The translations under genes were made by a program, and so were the position numbers. From Clostridia bacterium (lineage in GTDB: Bacteria; Bacillota; DSM-521; Neomoorellales; Neomoorellaceae): DNA of 49,053 bases. How positions within the stretch are numbered: the first letter of the stretch is position 1; every line of letters starts with the position of its first letter. The stretch is from contig JASKKH010000014.1 of NCBI GenBank assembly GCA_030154265.1, forward strand, positions 1 to 49,053. The letters are read 5' to 3'. Shown one piece after another: positions 38,851 through 47,460 of this stretch. A model generated the notes under the pieces. That model saw only the letters and a program-made list of their open reading frames with translations. It had not been told where the DNA came from and searched no databases.

Positions 38851-40035
38851 ATGAACAACAAGCAAACCTTACTTTTACCAGGACCGACTTGTGTACCACC
38901 CCAAGTTCTTTCAGCTTTATCAAAACCTGCTATTAGCCATCGTGGTCCAGAGTTTAAATCTTTATTAAAAGAGGTTAACGATGGTCTTAAAAATATTTTT
39001 CAAACCAATTCCGACGTAATAGTTCTAACGGCATCAGGTACTGCCGGTATGGAAGCTGCCATTGTTAACCTTATTTCTCCTGGAGAAAAGGTACTGGCTG
39101 TCACTATTGGAGTATTTGGTGAACGTTTTGTTGAGATATGTAGGAGTTTTGGAGTTGAAGTTGAAGTTATGGCCTTCCCTTATGGTCAACAAGCTGACCC
39201 CAAAATTATAGCTAATCGTTTGGAAGCTGATAAAGAACATCAAATAAAAGCTATATTAGTTCAGCATAATGAAACTTCTACAGGGGTATTAAATGATATC
39301 CAAGCTATTAGCAAAGCTCGTGGTGACCACCCAGCATTGTTAATTGTCGATAGTATCAGTGGAATGATAACAGCAGATTTACCTATGGATGAGTGGAACC
39401 TCGATGTTGTTATTACAGGTTCTCAAAAAGCCATGATGTTACCGCCTGGATTAGCACTGATAGCTCTAAGTGAACGGGCTTGGCAAGCAGCTGAAAAGTG
39501 TAAAAATCAGTGCTTTTATCTAGATTTGAAAAAGGCAAGGGAATGGGCTGCTACAGACCAAACACCATTTACTCCAGCTGTACCTTTGCTTTATGGTTTA
39601 AAGGAATCTATAAATCTTATACAGAAAGAAACACTAGCTGGCTGCTTTAAGAGACATTCTATCTTACGGGATATGGTAAGAGCTGGTGTTCGTGCTTTAG
39701 GGTTAAAACTATTAGTTGAGGATGATAAAATAGCATCACCAGGAGTAACAACCGTTTACGTACCGGAAGGGTTGAAACCGTCTGATATTATAGATTCTTT
39801 AAGAGAAAAGTTTGGAGTTATAATAGCCGGAGGGCAACGCCAAATAAAAGATAAAACTTTCCGTATAGGACATCTTGGATATGTAAATTATAGTGATATT
39901 TTGGCTGGTCTTTCAGCTCTTGAAGTAGTACTTGCTGATTATGGAATACCTGTTAAGACAGGAGCTGCAGTTGCTGCAGCAAATGATATATTAAGAAGTA
40001 AAAAAAATAAAATAAACTTAAACCTTGTTTCTTAA
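38851..40035 (+). CDS. Class V PLP aminotransferase (serine-pyruvate/alanine-glyoxylate type, probable serine pathway)
   Basis: A PLP enzyme of 394 residues. The N-terminus NKQTLLLPGPTCVPPQVL is the family start; TASGTAGMEAAIVNL near 60, VDSISGM near 166 (PLP-ring Asp) and the Schiff-base Lys193 in SQKAMMLPPG follow. Family members transfer amino groups between serine, alanine, phosphoserine and glyoxylate/pyruvate. Being first after the T-box and directly before serA, it may supply the transamination step of serine synthesis, in place of SerC; that is inference. GGAGGGTGAG precedes ATG 38851. Confidence 0.9.
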   Translation: MNNKQTLLLPGPTCVPPQVLSALSKPAISHRGPEFKSLLKEVNDGLKNIFQTNSDVIVLTASGTAGMEAAIVNLISPGEKVLAVTIGVFGERFVEICRSFGVEVEVMAFPYGQQADPKIIANRLEADKEHQIKAILVQHNETSTGVLNDIQAISKARGDHPALLIVDSISGMITADLPMDEWNLDVVITGSQKAMMLPPGLALIALSERAWQAAEKCKNQCFYLDLKKAREWAATDQTPFTPAVPLLYGLKESINLIQKETLAGCFKRHSILRDMVRAGVRALGLKLLVEDDKIASPGVTTVYVPEGLKPSDIIDSLREKFGVIIAGGQRQIKDKTFRIGHLGYVNYSDILAGLSALEVVLADYGIPVKTGAAVAAANDILRSKKNKINLNLVS

Positions 40036-40072
40036 ATGAAACTTTAAAAAATTTACGGGAGGGGGTTTACAA

Positions 40073-41650
40073 GTGCGGGTCCTAGCATTGGATGGGGTTG
40101 ACCAACAAGGCCTAAACATTTTAGAAAAAGCTGGTTTAGAAGTAACAAGTCATGCTACAATGGATGAGGAACAGTTAAAAGAAGTCATACGTGATTACGA
40201 AGCCTTAATTGTTCGTAGTGGCACCAGGGTAACGGCTCCTGTTATAATGGCCGGAAAGAAATTAAAAATCATTGGGTGTGCTGGAGTTGGAACCGATAAT
40301 ATCGATATCTCAACTGCTTCAGAAAAAGGTATTGTTGTAGCGAATGCCCCAGAGGGAAATACAGTTGCAGCAGTAGAACACACAATAGCCATGATGCTAG
40401 CCCTTGCTCGTAATATACCCCAGGCAAATTCAAATTTAAAACAAGGTATATGGGAAAGGAAAAAATATATAGGTGTTGAATTAAGAGGCAAAACATTAGG
40501 GATTATTGGCTTAGGTAGAATTGGTCGTGAAGTAGCTCGGCGTGCAAGAGGGCTTGAAATGAAGGTTATGGCTTATGATCCTTATGTGGATTCGGAACAA
40601 GCTGAGCGGTTAGGGGTGGAACTAGTTCCCTTGAAGGTGGTTTTAAAAGAGGCCGATTTTATAACTGTTCATTTACCCCTAACTAAAGATACACGCCATC
40701 TTTTAGGTAAAGAGCAACTGAAACTTTTAAAACCAGAGGCACGGGTTTTAAATGTTGCTCGAGGTGGAATTATTGACGAAGAAGCTTTGTACGAGGCCTT
40801 AAAAAGTGGCAATTTAGCGGGGGCTGCTATTGATGTTTTTGAGGAAGAACCTTTAACTTCTAGCCCCCTATTTGAATTAGATAATGTTATTGTTACGCCT
40901 CATTTGGTGGCCTCAACTGAAGAAGCTCAGCGGGCTGTAGCTTTAGAAGTGGCAAAAGATATCTTACGTTGTCTTAATGGAGAACCTGTTCGTAATGCTG
41001 TAAATATACCGGTAATAAGAGGTCATCTGGCTAAGGTATTGCATCCATATTTGAATTTAGCAGAAAAACTTGGTGGTTTCCTTGGTCAACTTATGGAAAG
41101 CCCAATTTTGACGATAGAAATTTGTTGTAATGGTGAACTAGCTCAGTATGATTTAGCGCCAATTACTAATTACGTTTTGAAAGGTCTATTTCGTCCCCGT
41201 CTTGGTAATGATGTTAACTATGTAAATGCTCCGTTGATTGCTAGAAAACGAGGGATACGTATTAGAGAAAAGAAAAGTAGAGACATGGATTATTATGCTA
41301 ATTTAATAACTATTGAGGTTAAAGGGCGGCGAGAAAGTCATAAATTGGCTGGTACCGTAAACCCAGAAGGCACACCATACATTGTTAATCTTAATGGCTA
41401 CAGTGTTCATGCTAGCCCAAGTAGTCATATGTTAGTTGTACTCCACTTAGACCGGCCACGCTTGGTTGGTCCTGTAGCCATGGTGGTTGGTGATCAAGAA
41501 GTTAACATTGCGGAAATGCAGGTGGGCCGCCAAGAAAAGGGTGGCGAAGCTGTTATGTTAATGAATATAGATTCTGAAGTTCCGAGAGAGGCTCTTCAGG
41601 AAATTCGCCAGGTTGACGGAGTTTTGGATGTACGCTATATTTGTCTATAA
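40073..41650 (+). CDS. serA: D-3-phosphoglycerate dehydrogenase SerA (long form)
   Basis: SerA oxidises 3-phosphoglycerate to 3-phosphohydroxypyruvate, the first step of serine synthesis, with NAD+. The Rossmann motif is GIIGLGRIGREVA near residue 144; the catalytic Arg/Glu/His set is in NVARGGIIDEEAL and VTPHLVAST. The long form adds an intervening domain (about 320-450) and a C-terminal ACT domain (RPRLVGPVAMVVGDQEVNIAEM) for serine feedback. GTG 40073 follows GGGAGGGGG by about 9 bases. It is 37 bases after the aminotransferase gene and under the same T-box. Confidence 0.98.
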   Translation: MRVLALDGVDQQGLNILEKAGLEVTSHATMDEEQLKEVIRDYEALIVRSGTRVTAPVIMAGKKLKIIGCAGVGTDNIDISTASEKGIVVANAPEGNTVAAVEHTIAMMLALARNIPQANSNLKQGIWERKKYIGVELRGKTLGIIGLGRIGREVARRARGLEMKVMAYDPYVDSEQAERLGVELVPLKVVLKEADFITVHLPLTKDTRHLLGKEQLKLLKPEARVLNVARGGIIDEEALYEALKSGNLAGAAIDVFEEEPLTSSPLFELDNVIVTPHLVASTEEAQRAVALEVAKDILRCLNGEPVRNAVNIPVIRGHLAKVLHPYLNLAEKLGGFLGQLMESPILTIEICCNGELAQYDLAPITNYVLKGLFRPRLGNDVNYVNAPLIARKRGIRIREKKSRDMDYYANLITIEVKGRRESHKLAGTVNPEGTPYIVNLNGYSVHASPSSHMLVVLHLDRPRLVGPVAMVVGDQEVNIAEMQVGRQEKGGEAVMLMNIDSEVPREALQEIRQVDGVLDVRYICL

Positions 41651-41662
41651 TACTAATGGTAG

Positions 41663-42991
<1,329 letters not shown>

Positions 42992-43087
42992 GATATTTAT
43001 TATTCAAAATTGTTTAAACTAAAATCCCTTTTTCAATAAGGTTAACATGCCCCAAAAGGTTAAATAGATGACTTAATTCCAAAAAAG

Positions 43088-43128
43088 TATCCCGTATCAC
43101 TACAAAAGTGGTACGGGATTATTTATTA
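43088..43128 (+). terminator. Terminator after serS
   Basis: TCCCGTATCACT at 43090-43101 pairs with AGTGGTACGGGA at 43107-43118 (one G-T), followed by TTATTTATTATA. The operon from the T-box leader ends here, about 100 bases after the serS stop. Confidence 0.85.
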
Positions 43129-43188
43129 TATGACATGATTTTAATGTAAAAAAGAGGCTAAAAGTCCCTTTTCCTTTAATTTTGGTGT

Positions 43189-43761
43189 TTATTTTTTGAC
43201 CAAATTCATTTTATCTCCAGGTTGGATTCTATCTACTATTTCCATTCCTTTAACTACTTTACCAAAAACAGCATACTGTCCATCTAACCCAGGAGCATCT
43301 TTTTTTAAGATATAGAACTGAGAACCAGCAGAATTTGGGTCAAGACTCCTTGCCATACCTACTGCTCCTCGTACATTTTTCAATTTTGGGTTAACTTCTA
43401 ATTCAATAGTCCAACCTGGACCCCCTGTACCATTCCCTAATGGGTCACCGCCTTGAACTACCCAATCCTCTACTCGGTGGAAAGTAAGGTTATTATAGAA
43501 TCCTGAATCAACCAATTTTTCAAAATTAGCTACTGTTTTTGGCATTAACTTGGGATAGAGTTCGATTTCAAAGGTGCCTTTGTTTGTATCAATAATTACC
43601 AAATTTTTATTAGGTTTTTCAATTTGCTCGTTGGCTTGTAAATTTCCTTCTACAGGTCTATACCAGTTAGCTATAAAAATGCCAAAAATACATATTGAAA
43701 TAACTATAAGGACAAAAAAAATGGCTTTTAGAGGAGTAGTTTTTTTATTTTTACTGCTCAT
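43189..43761 (-). CDS. Membrane-anchored cyclophilin-type peptidyl-prolyl isomerase
   Basis: Cyclophilins speed cis-trans isomerisation of proline bonds. After a short basic start, a single membrane segment (AIFFVLIVISICIFGIFIA, about residues 13-31) would anchor the domain outside the cell. The cyclophilin domain has FEIELYPKLMPKTVANFEKL, FYNNLTFHRVEDWVVQGGDP near 90-110 (catalytic Arg), and GSQFYILKKDAPGLDGQYAVFGKV near 145. ATG 43761 is chosen because GGAGG lies just upstream; the TTG at 43773 overlaps that site. The 190 residues suit an exported foldase. Confidence 0.94.
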   Translation of the reverse strand: MSSKNKKTTPLKAIFFVLIVISICIFGIFIANWYRPVEGNLQANEQIEKPNKNLVIIDTNKGTFEIELYPKLMPKTVANFEKLVDSGFYNNLTFHRVEDWVVQGGDPLGNGTGGPGWTIELEVNPKLKNVRGAVGMARSLDPNSAGSQFYILKKDAPGLDGQYAVFGKVVKGMEIVDRIQPGDKMNLVKK

Positions 43762-43933
43762 TTTTACCTCCAAATAAGTAAAGATTATAGTTTCTTTGAA
43801 TAGAATTATAACATTTTATATTGGAAAATGATAATTATATATAACTAATTTTTATCAACACCCATCAGCTGACTTTGGCTGACACACCTAGATTAATTGT
43901 GTGGTTAAAATATAACCTGAAGGAGGAGTATTA

Positions 43934-44144
43934 TTGAGAGATTATCGAAGCATTAGTCTTTGGAGGGATATTACTGAAGAACAGTGGCAAGACTGGCATT
44001 GGCAGTTACAAAATTGCCCAATATTTAATCTCTCAATCCAATGAAAAGGTTATCTTACGTAATTATGAAGGGGTTATATGTACTTATATGCAACCTAAAA
44101 ACATTGATCAAGAAACACCTAAAATTGAAAACAGCGGCTGCTGA
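43934..44144 (+). pseudogene. ablA: Remnant of lysine 2,3-aminomutase (KamA/AblA): both ends, middle deleted
   Basis: Lysine 2,3-aminomutase is a radical-SAM enzyme making beta-lysine; with AblB it makes the osmolyte N-acetyl-beta-lysine. AAGGAGGAG precedes TTG 43934. The first 27 codons read RDYRSISLWRDITEEQWQDW, HWQLQN, the family N-terminus, and run to TGA 44042. From 44019, one frame over, comes YLISQSNEKVILRNYEGVIC then TYMQPKN, the family C-terminus, stopping at TGA 44142-44144. About 360 codons including the CxxxCxxC cluster are gone. It is therefore a deletion relic, not a gene. Confidence 0.87.
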
Positions 44145-44388
44145 AATATCGGATTATGCTACAAATCCTGATTATCGAGGACATGGATTAATGCGTATCT
44201 TAACTTCAGCTATTGAGGATGAACTAAAGCGTAGTGGTATAATCTCTATATATAGTTTAGCAAGGGCTATTTCTCGCGGTATGAATAGTGCTCTCTATAA
44301 ATGCGGTTATACGTATAGAGGCAAATTCATTAACAACTGTCACATATGTGGTAAGTTTGAAGATATGAACTTATGGACAAAAGACTAA
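44128..44388 (+). pseudogene. ablB: Remnant of beta-lysine N-acetyltransferase (AblB): C-terminal half
   Basis: AblB is a GNAT enzyme that acetylates beta-lysine to the compatible solute. The remaining frame reads AAAEISDYATNPDYRGHGLM (acetyl-CoA loop RGHGL), then LTSAIEDELKRSGIISIYSL and ARAISRG, and closes INNCHICGKFEDMNLWTKD, all in AblB order. The first half is missing, and the fragment is joined within a few bases of the kamA relic's stop. An ATG at 44041 reads into it from a different, unrelated frame, making an apparent 115-residue ORF. The usual ablA-ablB order is preserved. A terminator follows. Confidence 0.85.
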
Positions 44389-44425
44389 TTATTAATAAAC
44401 ATACTTAAAAATAATATATGTAATT

Positions 44426-44462
44426 AATACCCGTAATAAAAATAAATTGCGGGTATTTTTAT
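44426..44462 (+). terminator. Terminator of the former ablAB operon
   Basis: AATACCCG at 44426-44433 pairs with CGGGTATT at 44450-44457, followed by TTTATG. It survives downstream of the ablB relic. Confidence 0.75.
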
Positions 44463-44557
44463 GCACATGAGCATTCACAGAAAAATATATTAATTAAAAG
44501 TGGATTTTTATGGATGTTTTATCATATTTTTTTGCAAGAGCAAAGAGGAGGGTGAAA

Positions 44558-44608
44558 ATGGACTGTATAACCAAGTCAACGCGACTTGATAGGGTAGGTA
44601 CGATATAA
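44558..44608 (+). CDS. Possible leader peptide (16 codons)
   Basis: GAGGAGGG precedes ATG 44558 by five to six bases. It reads MDCITKSTRLDRVGTI and stops at TAA 44608. A strong terminator hairpin starts 12 bases after the stop. The pattern ribosome site-short ORF-terminator resembles a transcription attenuator, but the gene downstream (a response regulator) is now a stub. Chance cannot be excluded; there is no runs-of-one-codon signal. Confidence 0.35.
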   Translation: MDCITKSTRLDRVGTI

Positions 44609-44619
44609 AAGACAGAATG

Positions 44620-44654
44620 CGCCGGGCAAACCGGCGTTTTAAATTAAATTTTTT
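44620..44654 (+). terminator. Rho-independent terminator/attenuator
   Basis: CGCCGG at 44620-44625 pairs with CCGGCG at 44631-44636 with loop GCAAA, followed by TTTT and further T-rich DNA. Confidence 0.8.
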
Positions 44655-44749
44655 TGTTAAATATGGTCTATTTTTCTTGTAAGCTAAAGGGAGGCATACA
44701 TAATAGGTAATTGAATAATGATATAAAAATCTATTAGGGAGAGAACCTT

Positions 44750-44908
44750 TTGGTAAAAGTTCTTTTAGTGGATGATGAACGTTTATTAGTTAACGGTCTG
44801 AAACCTAGTTTAGAAGTCGAAGGTTATGATGTAGTAGTACCACTTATTTTATCCTTATGGTCTTTTATTTTGATAGTTATAAACATGTTTGTGTTAAGTA
44901 CGGCTTGA
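44750..44908 (+). pseudogene. Response regulator receiver-domain stub
   Basis: AGGGAGAG precedes TTG 44750, and the frame begins MVKVLLVDDERLLVNGLKPS, LEVEGYDVVV. This is the start of a two-component receiver domain with the acidic pair VDDE. After residue about 30 the sequence turns into hydrophobic, unrelated text and stops at TGA 44906-44908. The phosphoacceptor Asp, the Lys and the whole output domain are absent. From there to 45060 I see no gene or clear signal. It is a truncated relic. Confidence 0.8.
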
Positions 44909-45076
44909 AAATATTTATTTACATGAAAAGAAAAGCTTATATCTTGCCAATGTGTAAATATAATTACCAGTATTAAAACTGAATTAGTTTCTAACAATTT
45001 TGTAATATTTCTTTTACAGTAATGCAATATCTAGATGCTATACTTATCTTAGATTTTAAAACAAGGAGGAAATAAC

Positions 45077-45649
45077 ATGTTAAGAAAGGTTTCCTTTAAA
45101 GGTAAGTTACTAACAATATTAATTATGTTACTTATCTTTACAGTTGTTATGTCGGGATGTGGTAAAGAAGCTGTAGACTCAGCGCCTTCAGGTGAGAATA
45201 CTGGACAATTGGAGACTACTAAACCAGCTCCAACAAAAACTAAAGTAACATTATATTTTAGTGACCAACAATCCATGTATTTAATACCTGAGGAACGAGA
45301 AGTACTAAAAGCAGATGAAGGCCTTGAGGAAGTAGTTATTAGAGAACTTATCAAGGGACCTCAAAAAGAAAACTTAGTAAAAACTATACCCGAAGGGACA
45401 GAACTTCTATCAACTTCAGTTATTGATAACGTAGTTTATGTTAGTTTTTCTAATGAATTTAAAAGTAGGCACTGGGGTGGAACTGCTGGCGAAAACATGA
45501 CAATTTATTCTGTAGTCAACTCTCTTTGTAAATTACCTGGTATTGAAAAAGTCCAATTCTTATTGGAAGGCGAAAAAGTAGAAAGCATTTTAGGGCATCT
45601 TGATACAAGTGTTCCCATAACTCCTAATTGGGAAATTGTTTCGGACTAA
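45077..45649 (+). CDS. Lipoprotein with one GerMN domain
   Basis: The 190-residue protein has a signal peptide with basic start (MLRKVSFKGK), hydrophobic core and lipobox VMSGC (Cys at about residue 28). A low-complexity linker (ESGENTGQLETTKPAPTKT-like, rich in T, P) leads to one GerMN domain: TLYFSDQQSMYLIPEEREV, ELIKGPQKENL, then VVYVSFSNEFKSRHWGGTAG and KLPGIEKVQFLLEGEKVES. AAGGAGG lies before ATG 45077. It resembles the second GerMN lipoprotein at 4755. It may act at the wall or in sporulation; role unproven. Terminator at 45656. Confidence 0.9.
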   Translation: MLRKVSFKGKLLTILIMLLIFTVVMSGCGKEAVDSAPSGENTGQLETTKPAPTKTKVTLYFSDQQSMYLIPEEREVLKADEGLEEVVIRELIKGPQKENLVKTIPEGTELLSTSVIDNVVYVSFSNEFKSRHWGGTAGENMTIYSVVNSLCKLPGIEKVQFLLEGEKVESILGHLDTSVPITPNWEIVSD

Positions 45650-45655
45650 ACAATT

Positions 45656-45684
45656 AGGGCATAACTTGTGCCCTTTATTTTTTT
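45656..45684 (+). terminator. Terminator after the GerMN lipoprotein
   Basis: AGGGCA pairs with TGCCCT (45656-45674) around an AT loop, followed by TTATTTTTTTT. Confidence 0.88.
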
Positions 45685-45815
45685 ATAATTTTATAATATA
45701 TTGTTTCAATTCGTGGTTTTATTTTTGTTTCTAATTTATTGTATACCAATTATTAATTAATGAGACTTCGTTGACATCTACTATAAGCATATGATATACT
45801 ACTTTTGTGCCTCTT

Positions 45816-45906
45816 GGAGGGGTGTCCGAGTGGTTTAAGGAGCTGGTCTTGAAAACCAGTGATGCCTTGACGGGCACCGTGGGTTCGAATCCCACCCCCT
45901 CCGCCA
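45816..45906 (+). tRNA. tRNA-Ser (anticodon TGA)
   Basis: Acceptor GGAGGGG pairs with CCCCTCC; discriminator G and encoded CCA follow. The anticodon loop is CTTGAAA within stem CTGGT/ACCAG. The long variable arm (GATGCCTTGACGGGCACC) is class II. T-arm GTGGGTTCGAATCCCAC is complete. Confidence 0.98.
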
Positions 45907-45919
45907 GTAAAATTAACGT

Positions 45920-46014
45920 GGAGAGATGGCCGAGTAGGTCGAAGGCGGTCGCCTGCTAAGCGATTGTACAGGCCAAAACCTGTACCGTGGGTTCGAATCC
46001 CACTCTCTCCGCCA
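45920..46014 (+). tRNA. tRNA-Ser (anticodon GCT)
   Basis: Acceptor GGAGAGA pairs with TCTCTCC, discriminator G, CCA encoded. Anticodon loop CTGCTAA gives GCT; a long variable arm (TACAGGCCAAAACCTGTA) forms a hairpin. It is 13 bases after the previous tRNA and shares its transcript. Confidence 0.98.
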
Positions 46015-46019
46015 AACTT

Positions 46020-46051
46020 TGCCGGCGCATTTAGGGCGCCGGTTTCATTTT
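46020..46051 (+). terminator. Terminator after the tRNA-Ser pair
   Basis: CCGGCGC (46022-46028) pairs with GCGCCGG (46036-46042) around ATTTAGG, followed by TTTCATTTT. Confidence 0.85.
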
Positions 46052-46126
46052 CCTGGATATTAGACTTGACTTAATGAATTATCTTTGTTAGAATAATCGT
46101 TGCTAACGAAAAGTTAATAAAAATGT

Positions 46127-46203
46127 GCGCCCGTAGCTCAATCGGATAGAGTAACTGGCTACGAACCAGGAGGTTGGAGGTTCGAGTCCTCCCGGGCGCG
46201 CCA
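46127..46203 (+). tRNA. tRNA-Arg (anticodon ACG)
   Basis: Acceptor GCGCCCG/CGGGCGC, discriminator G, CCA encoded. Anticodon loop CTACGAA gives ACG; A34 of this tRNA is the standard substrate of TadA, whose gene begins 126 bases downstream. All arms complete. Confidence 0.98.
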
Positions 46204-46225
46204 TTTTTTTATATTTATAATATAT

Positions 46226-46302
46226 GCGTCTGTAGCTCAGGTGGATAGAGCAGCGGTTTCCTAAACCGCGAGCCGGGGGTTCGAGTCCTCCCAGGCGCAC
46301 CA
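46226..46302 (+). tRNA. tRNA-Arg (anticodon CCT)
   Basis: Acceptor GCGTCTG/CAGGCGC (one G-T), discriminator A, CCA encoded. Anticodon loop TTCCTAA in stem GCGGT/ACCGC gives CCT. It reads AGG codons. It lies 22 bases after tRNA-Arg(ACG). Confidence 0.98.
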
Positions 46303-46328
46303 AATTAGATGGTAGCGAGGGGACCCTT

Positions 46329-46784
46329 GTGGACCATCGTTTTTATATGGAAGAAGCCCTAGCCGAAGCTAAAGAAGCTTTTAATTTAGGAGAAATCCCG
46401 GTTGGGGCTGTAATAGTTGATAAGGGACAAATTATAGCAAGAGCTTGTAACCGCAGGGAGGCATGGGCTGATCCTACTGCTCATGCTGAGATAATTGCCC
46501 TGAGGGAGGCAGCTCGGGTTCGCGGTAGTTGGCGTTTATCTGGAGTTACATTGTATGTAACCTTAGAACCTTGCCCCATGTGTGCTGGTGCATTGGTACA
46601 GGCGAGAGTTAGCCGTTTGGTATATGGTGCTCCAGACATACGTGGTGGTGCGGTTGATTCTGTTATTAATATAGTAGAAAATCCCCATTTTAACCATAAA
46701 GTTGAAGTTATACCTGGGATATATGAGGAAGAATGCCGTGAGTTAATGAAAAGTTTTTTTAAAAAATTGCGGAGAGATGGCTGA
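46329..46784 (+). CDS. tadA: tRNA-specific adenosine deaminase TadA
   Basis: TadA is the zinc enzyme that converts A34 to inosine in tRNA-Arg(ACG). The catalytic HAE is at residues 52-54 and the zinc-binding PCPMC at 81-85 (Cys82, Cys85). GTG 46329 follows GAGGGG. The 151-residue length is normal. Its stop lies inside the 5' end of a tRNA-Ser gene: the last codons RRDG* come from GGAGAGATGGCTGA (46771-46784). The substrate tRNA gene lies just upstream. A second, diverged copy of the 3' part is at 48821. Confidence 0.97.
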   Translation: MDHRFYMEEALAEAKEAFNLGEIPVGAVIVDKGQIIARACNRREAWADPTAHAEIIALREAARVRGSWRLSGVTLYVTLEPCPMCAGALVQARVSRLVYGAPDIRGGAVDSVINIVENPHFNHKVEVIPGIYEEECRELMKSFFKKLRRDG

Positions 46785-46813
46785 GTATGGTTTAAGGCGC
46801 TCGACTCGAAATC
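46613..46813 (+). repeat. Direct repeat, left copy (tadA 3' end plus tRNA-Ser 5' half)
   Basis: These 201 bases match 48821-49020 with about a dozen substitutions by hand count and one indel in the tRNA D-loop. Similarity starts abruptly inside tadA and ends at the tRNA anticodon-stem here because the left tRNA is cut. Confidence 0.9.
46771..46813 (+). pseudogene. Broken tRNA-Ser (CGA): 5' half only
   Basis: GGAGAGATGGCTGAG and the D-arm and anticodon region (CTCGACTCGAAATC, anticodon CGA) match the intact copy at 48979, with one extra base in the D-loop. After 46813 the sequence becomes unrelated (TTAACCG...), so the variable, T and acceptor 3' strands are lost. Confidence 0.9.
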
Positions 46814-46878
46814 TTAACCGTTTAAAAAGAACATTTTATGGTCTAAAAATATTTTATAAAAAAGCGAACTCTATTGAA

Positions 46879-46921
46879 AATCAAGTATTCCCAAGAATTA
46901 AAGGGGGCTTGATTTTTTTTA
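46879..46921 (+). terminator. Rho-independent terminator in the relic zone
   Basis: AATCAAG (46879-46885) pairs with CTTGATT (46908-46914), helped by inner CCC/GGG, followed by TTTTTT. It probably ended a former gene or tRNA transcript. Confidence 0.75.
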
Positions 46922-47017
46922 TTTTAATTGGCTTACAACACACGATTTTTTATTAATTATTTAATAGTTGGGAGTTGTTTACATATTTACTAAACCAATG
47001 GAAGTAGGAGGATATGA

Positions 47018-47213
47018 ATGAAAAAGATTAGATTAATAAAACCTACACAGGAAAAGACGATTGAAGAAGCTTTTGATGAATTTATTCGTTTTTGCAAGAT
47101 AAAAAATCTATCTGAAAAAAATTGAATTTTATATGGTCTACATGAAGCAATTAAAAAATTTTTTAATAGTCGTGGTATTTTGCTTACAAGCGATATAACA
47201 CAACAAAAAACAA
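47018..47213 (+). mobile_element. Tyrosine recombinase (integrase) N-terminal stub
   Basis: TAGGAGG precedes ATG 47018. The frame reads MKKIRLIKPTQEKTIEEAFD, EFIRFCKIKNLSEKN, then TGA 47123-47125, and continues in frame as YGLHEAIKKFFNSRGI. This is the N-terminal core-binding (SAM-like) domain of phage-type integrases. The catalytic domain with R-H-R-Y is absent. The stub runs directly into a tRNA-Leu-like 3' end, the usual kind of attachment site. It is a relic of an integrated element. Confidence 0.75.
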
Positions 47214-47245
47214 CCGTGGGGGTTCAAGTCCCTTCTGCCGCACCA
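47214..47245 (+). pseudogene. tRNA-Leu-like 3' end fragment (possible attachment site remnant)
   Basis: It has a T-arm GGGGGTTCAAGTCCC preceded by CCGTG (variable-arm end), then acceptor strand CTGCCGC, A73 and encoded CCA at 47243-47245. A tRNA-Leu would need 5' GCGGCAG, which is not present upstream. A terminator follows, as after a real tRNA gene. Confidence 0.8.
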
Positions 47246-47258
47246 AATAAGGAATACC

Positions 47259-47298
47259 AAGGGTTTCAGGAGATATTGCCTGAAACCCTTTTGTTTTT
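47259..47298 (+). terminator. Terminator after the tRNA fragment
   Basis: AAGGGTTTCAGG (47259-47270) pairs perfectly with CCTGAAACCCTT (47279-47290), followed by TTGTTTTT. The DNA from 47300 to 47460 shows no gene. Confidence 0.92.
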
Positions 47299-47460
47299 AG
47301 GACTATTTCTTTATTACTTGAATTTAATTATCAAATAAAATATTAATAACAGACTCATACTTAACTAAAAGATTCTATATATGAGTTTGGAACTGATTAT
47401 ATCAATACGATAGACTCAATAACTATACCTAAAAAATCAAATATTAGTATATCTAATTTT

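Noticed and set aside
44041-44388. A stand-alone 115-residue GNAT acetyltransferase gene
   Set aside because: The first 30 residues are an out-of-frame reading of the KamA end; only the second half matches AblB, and there is no ribosome site before 44041.
46103-46303. Minus-strand ORF with residues LGGLEPPARGLGNRCSIHLS
   Set aside because: It is the reverse translation of the two tRNA-Arg genes, a well-known annotation artefact.
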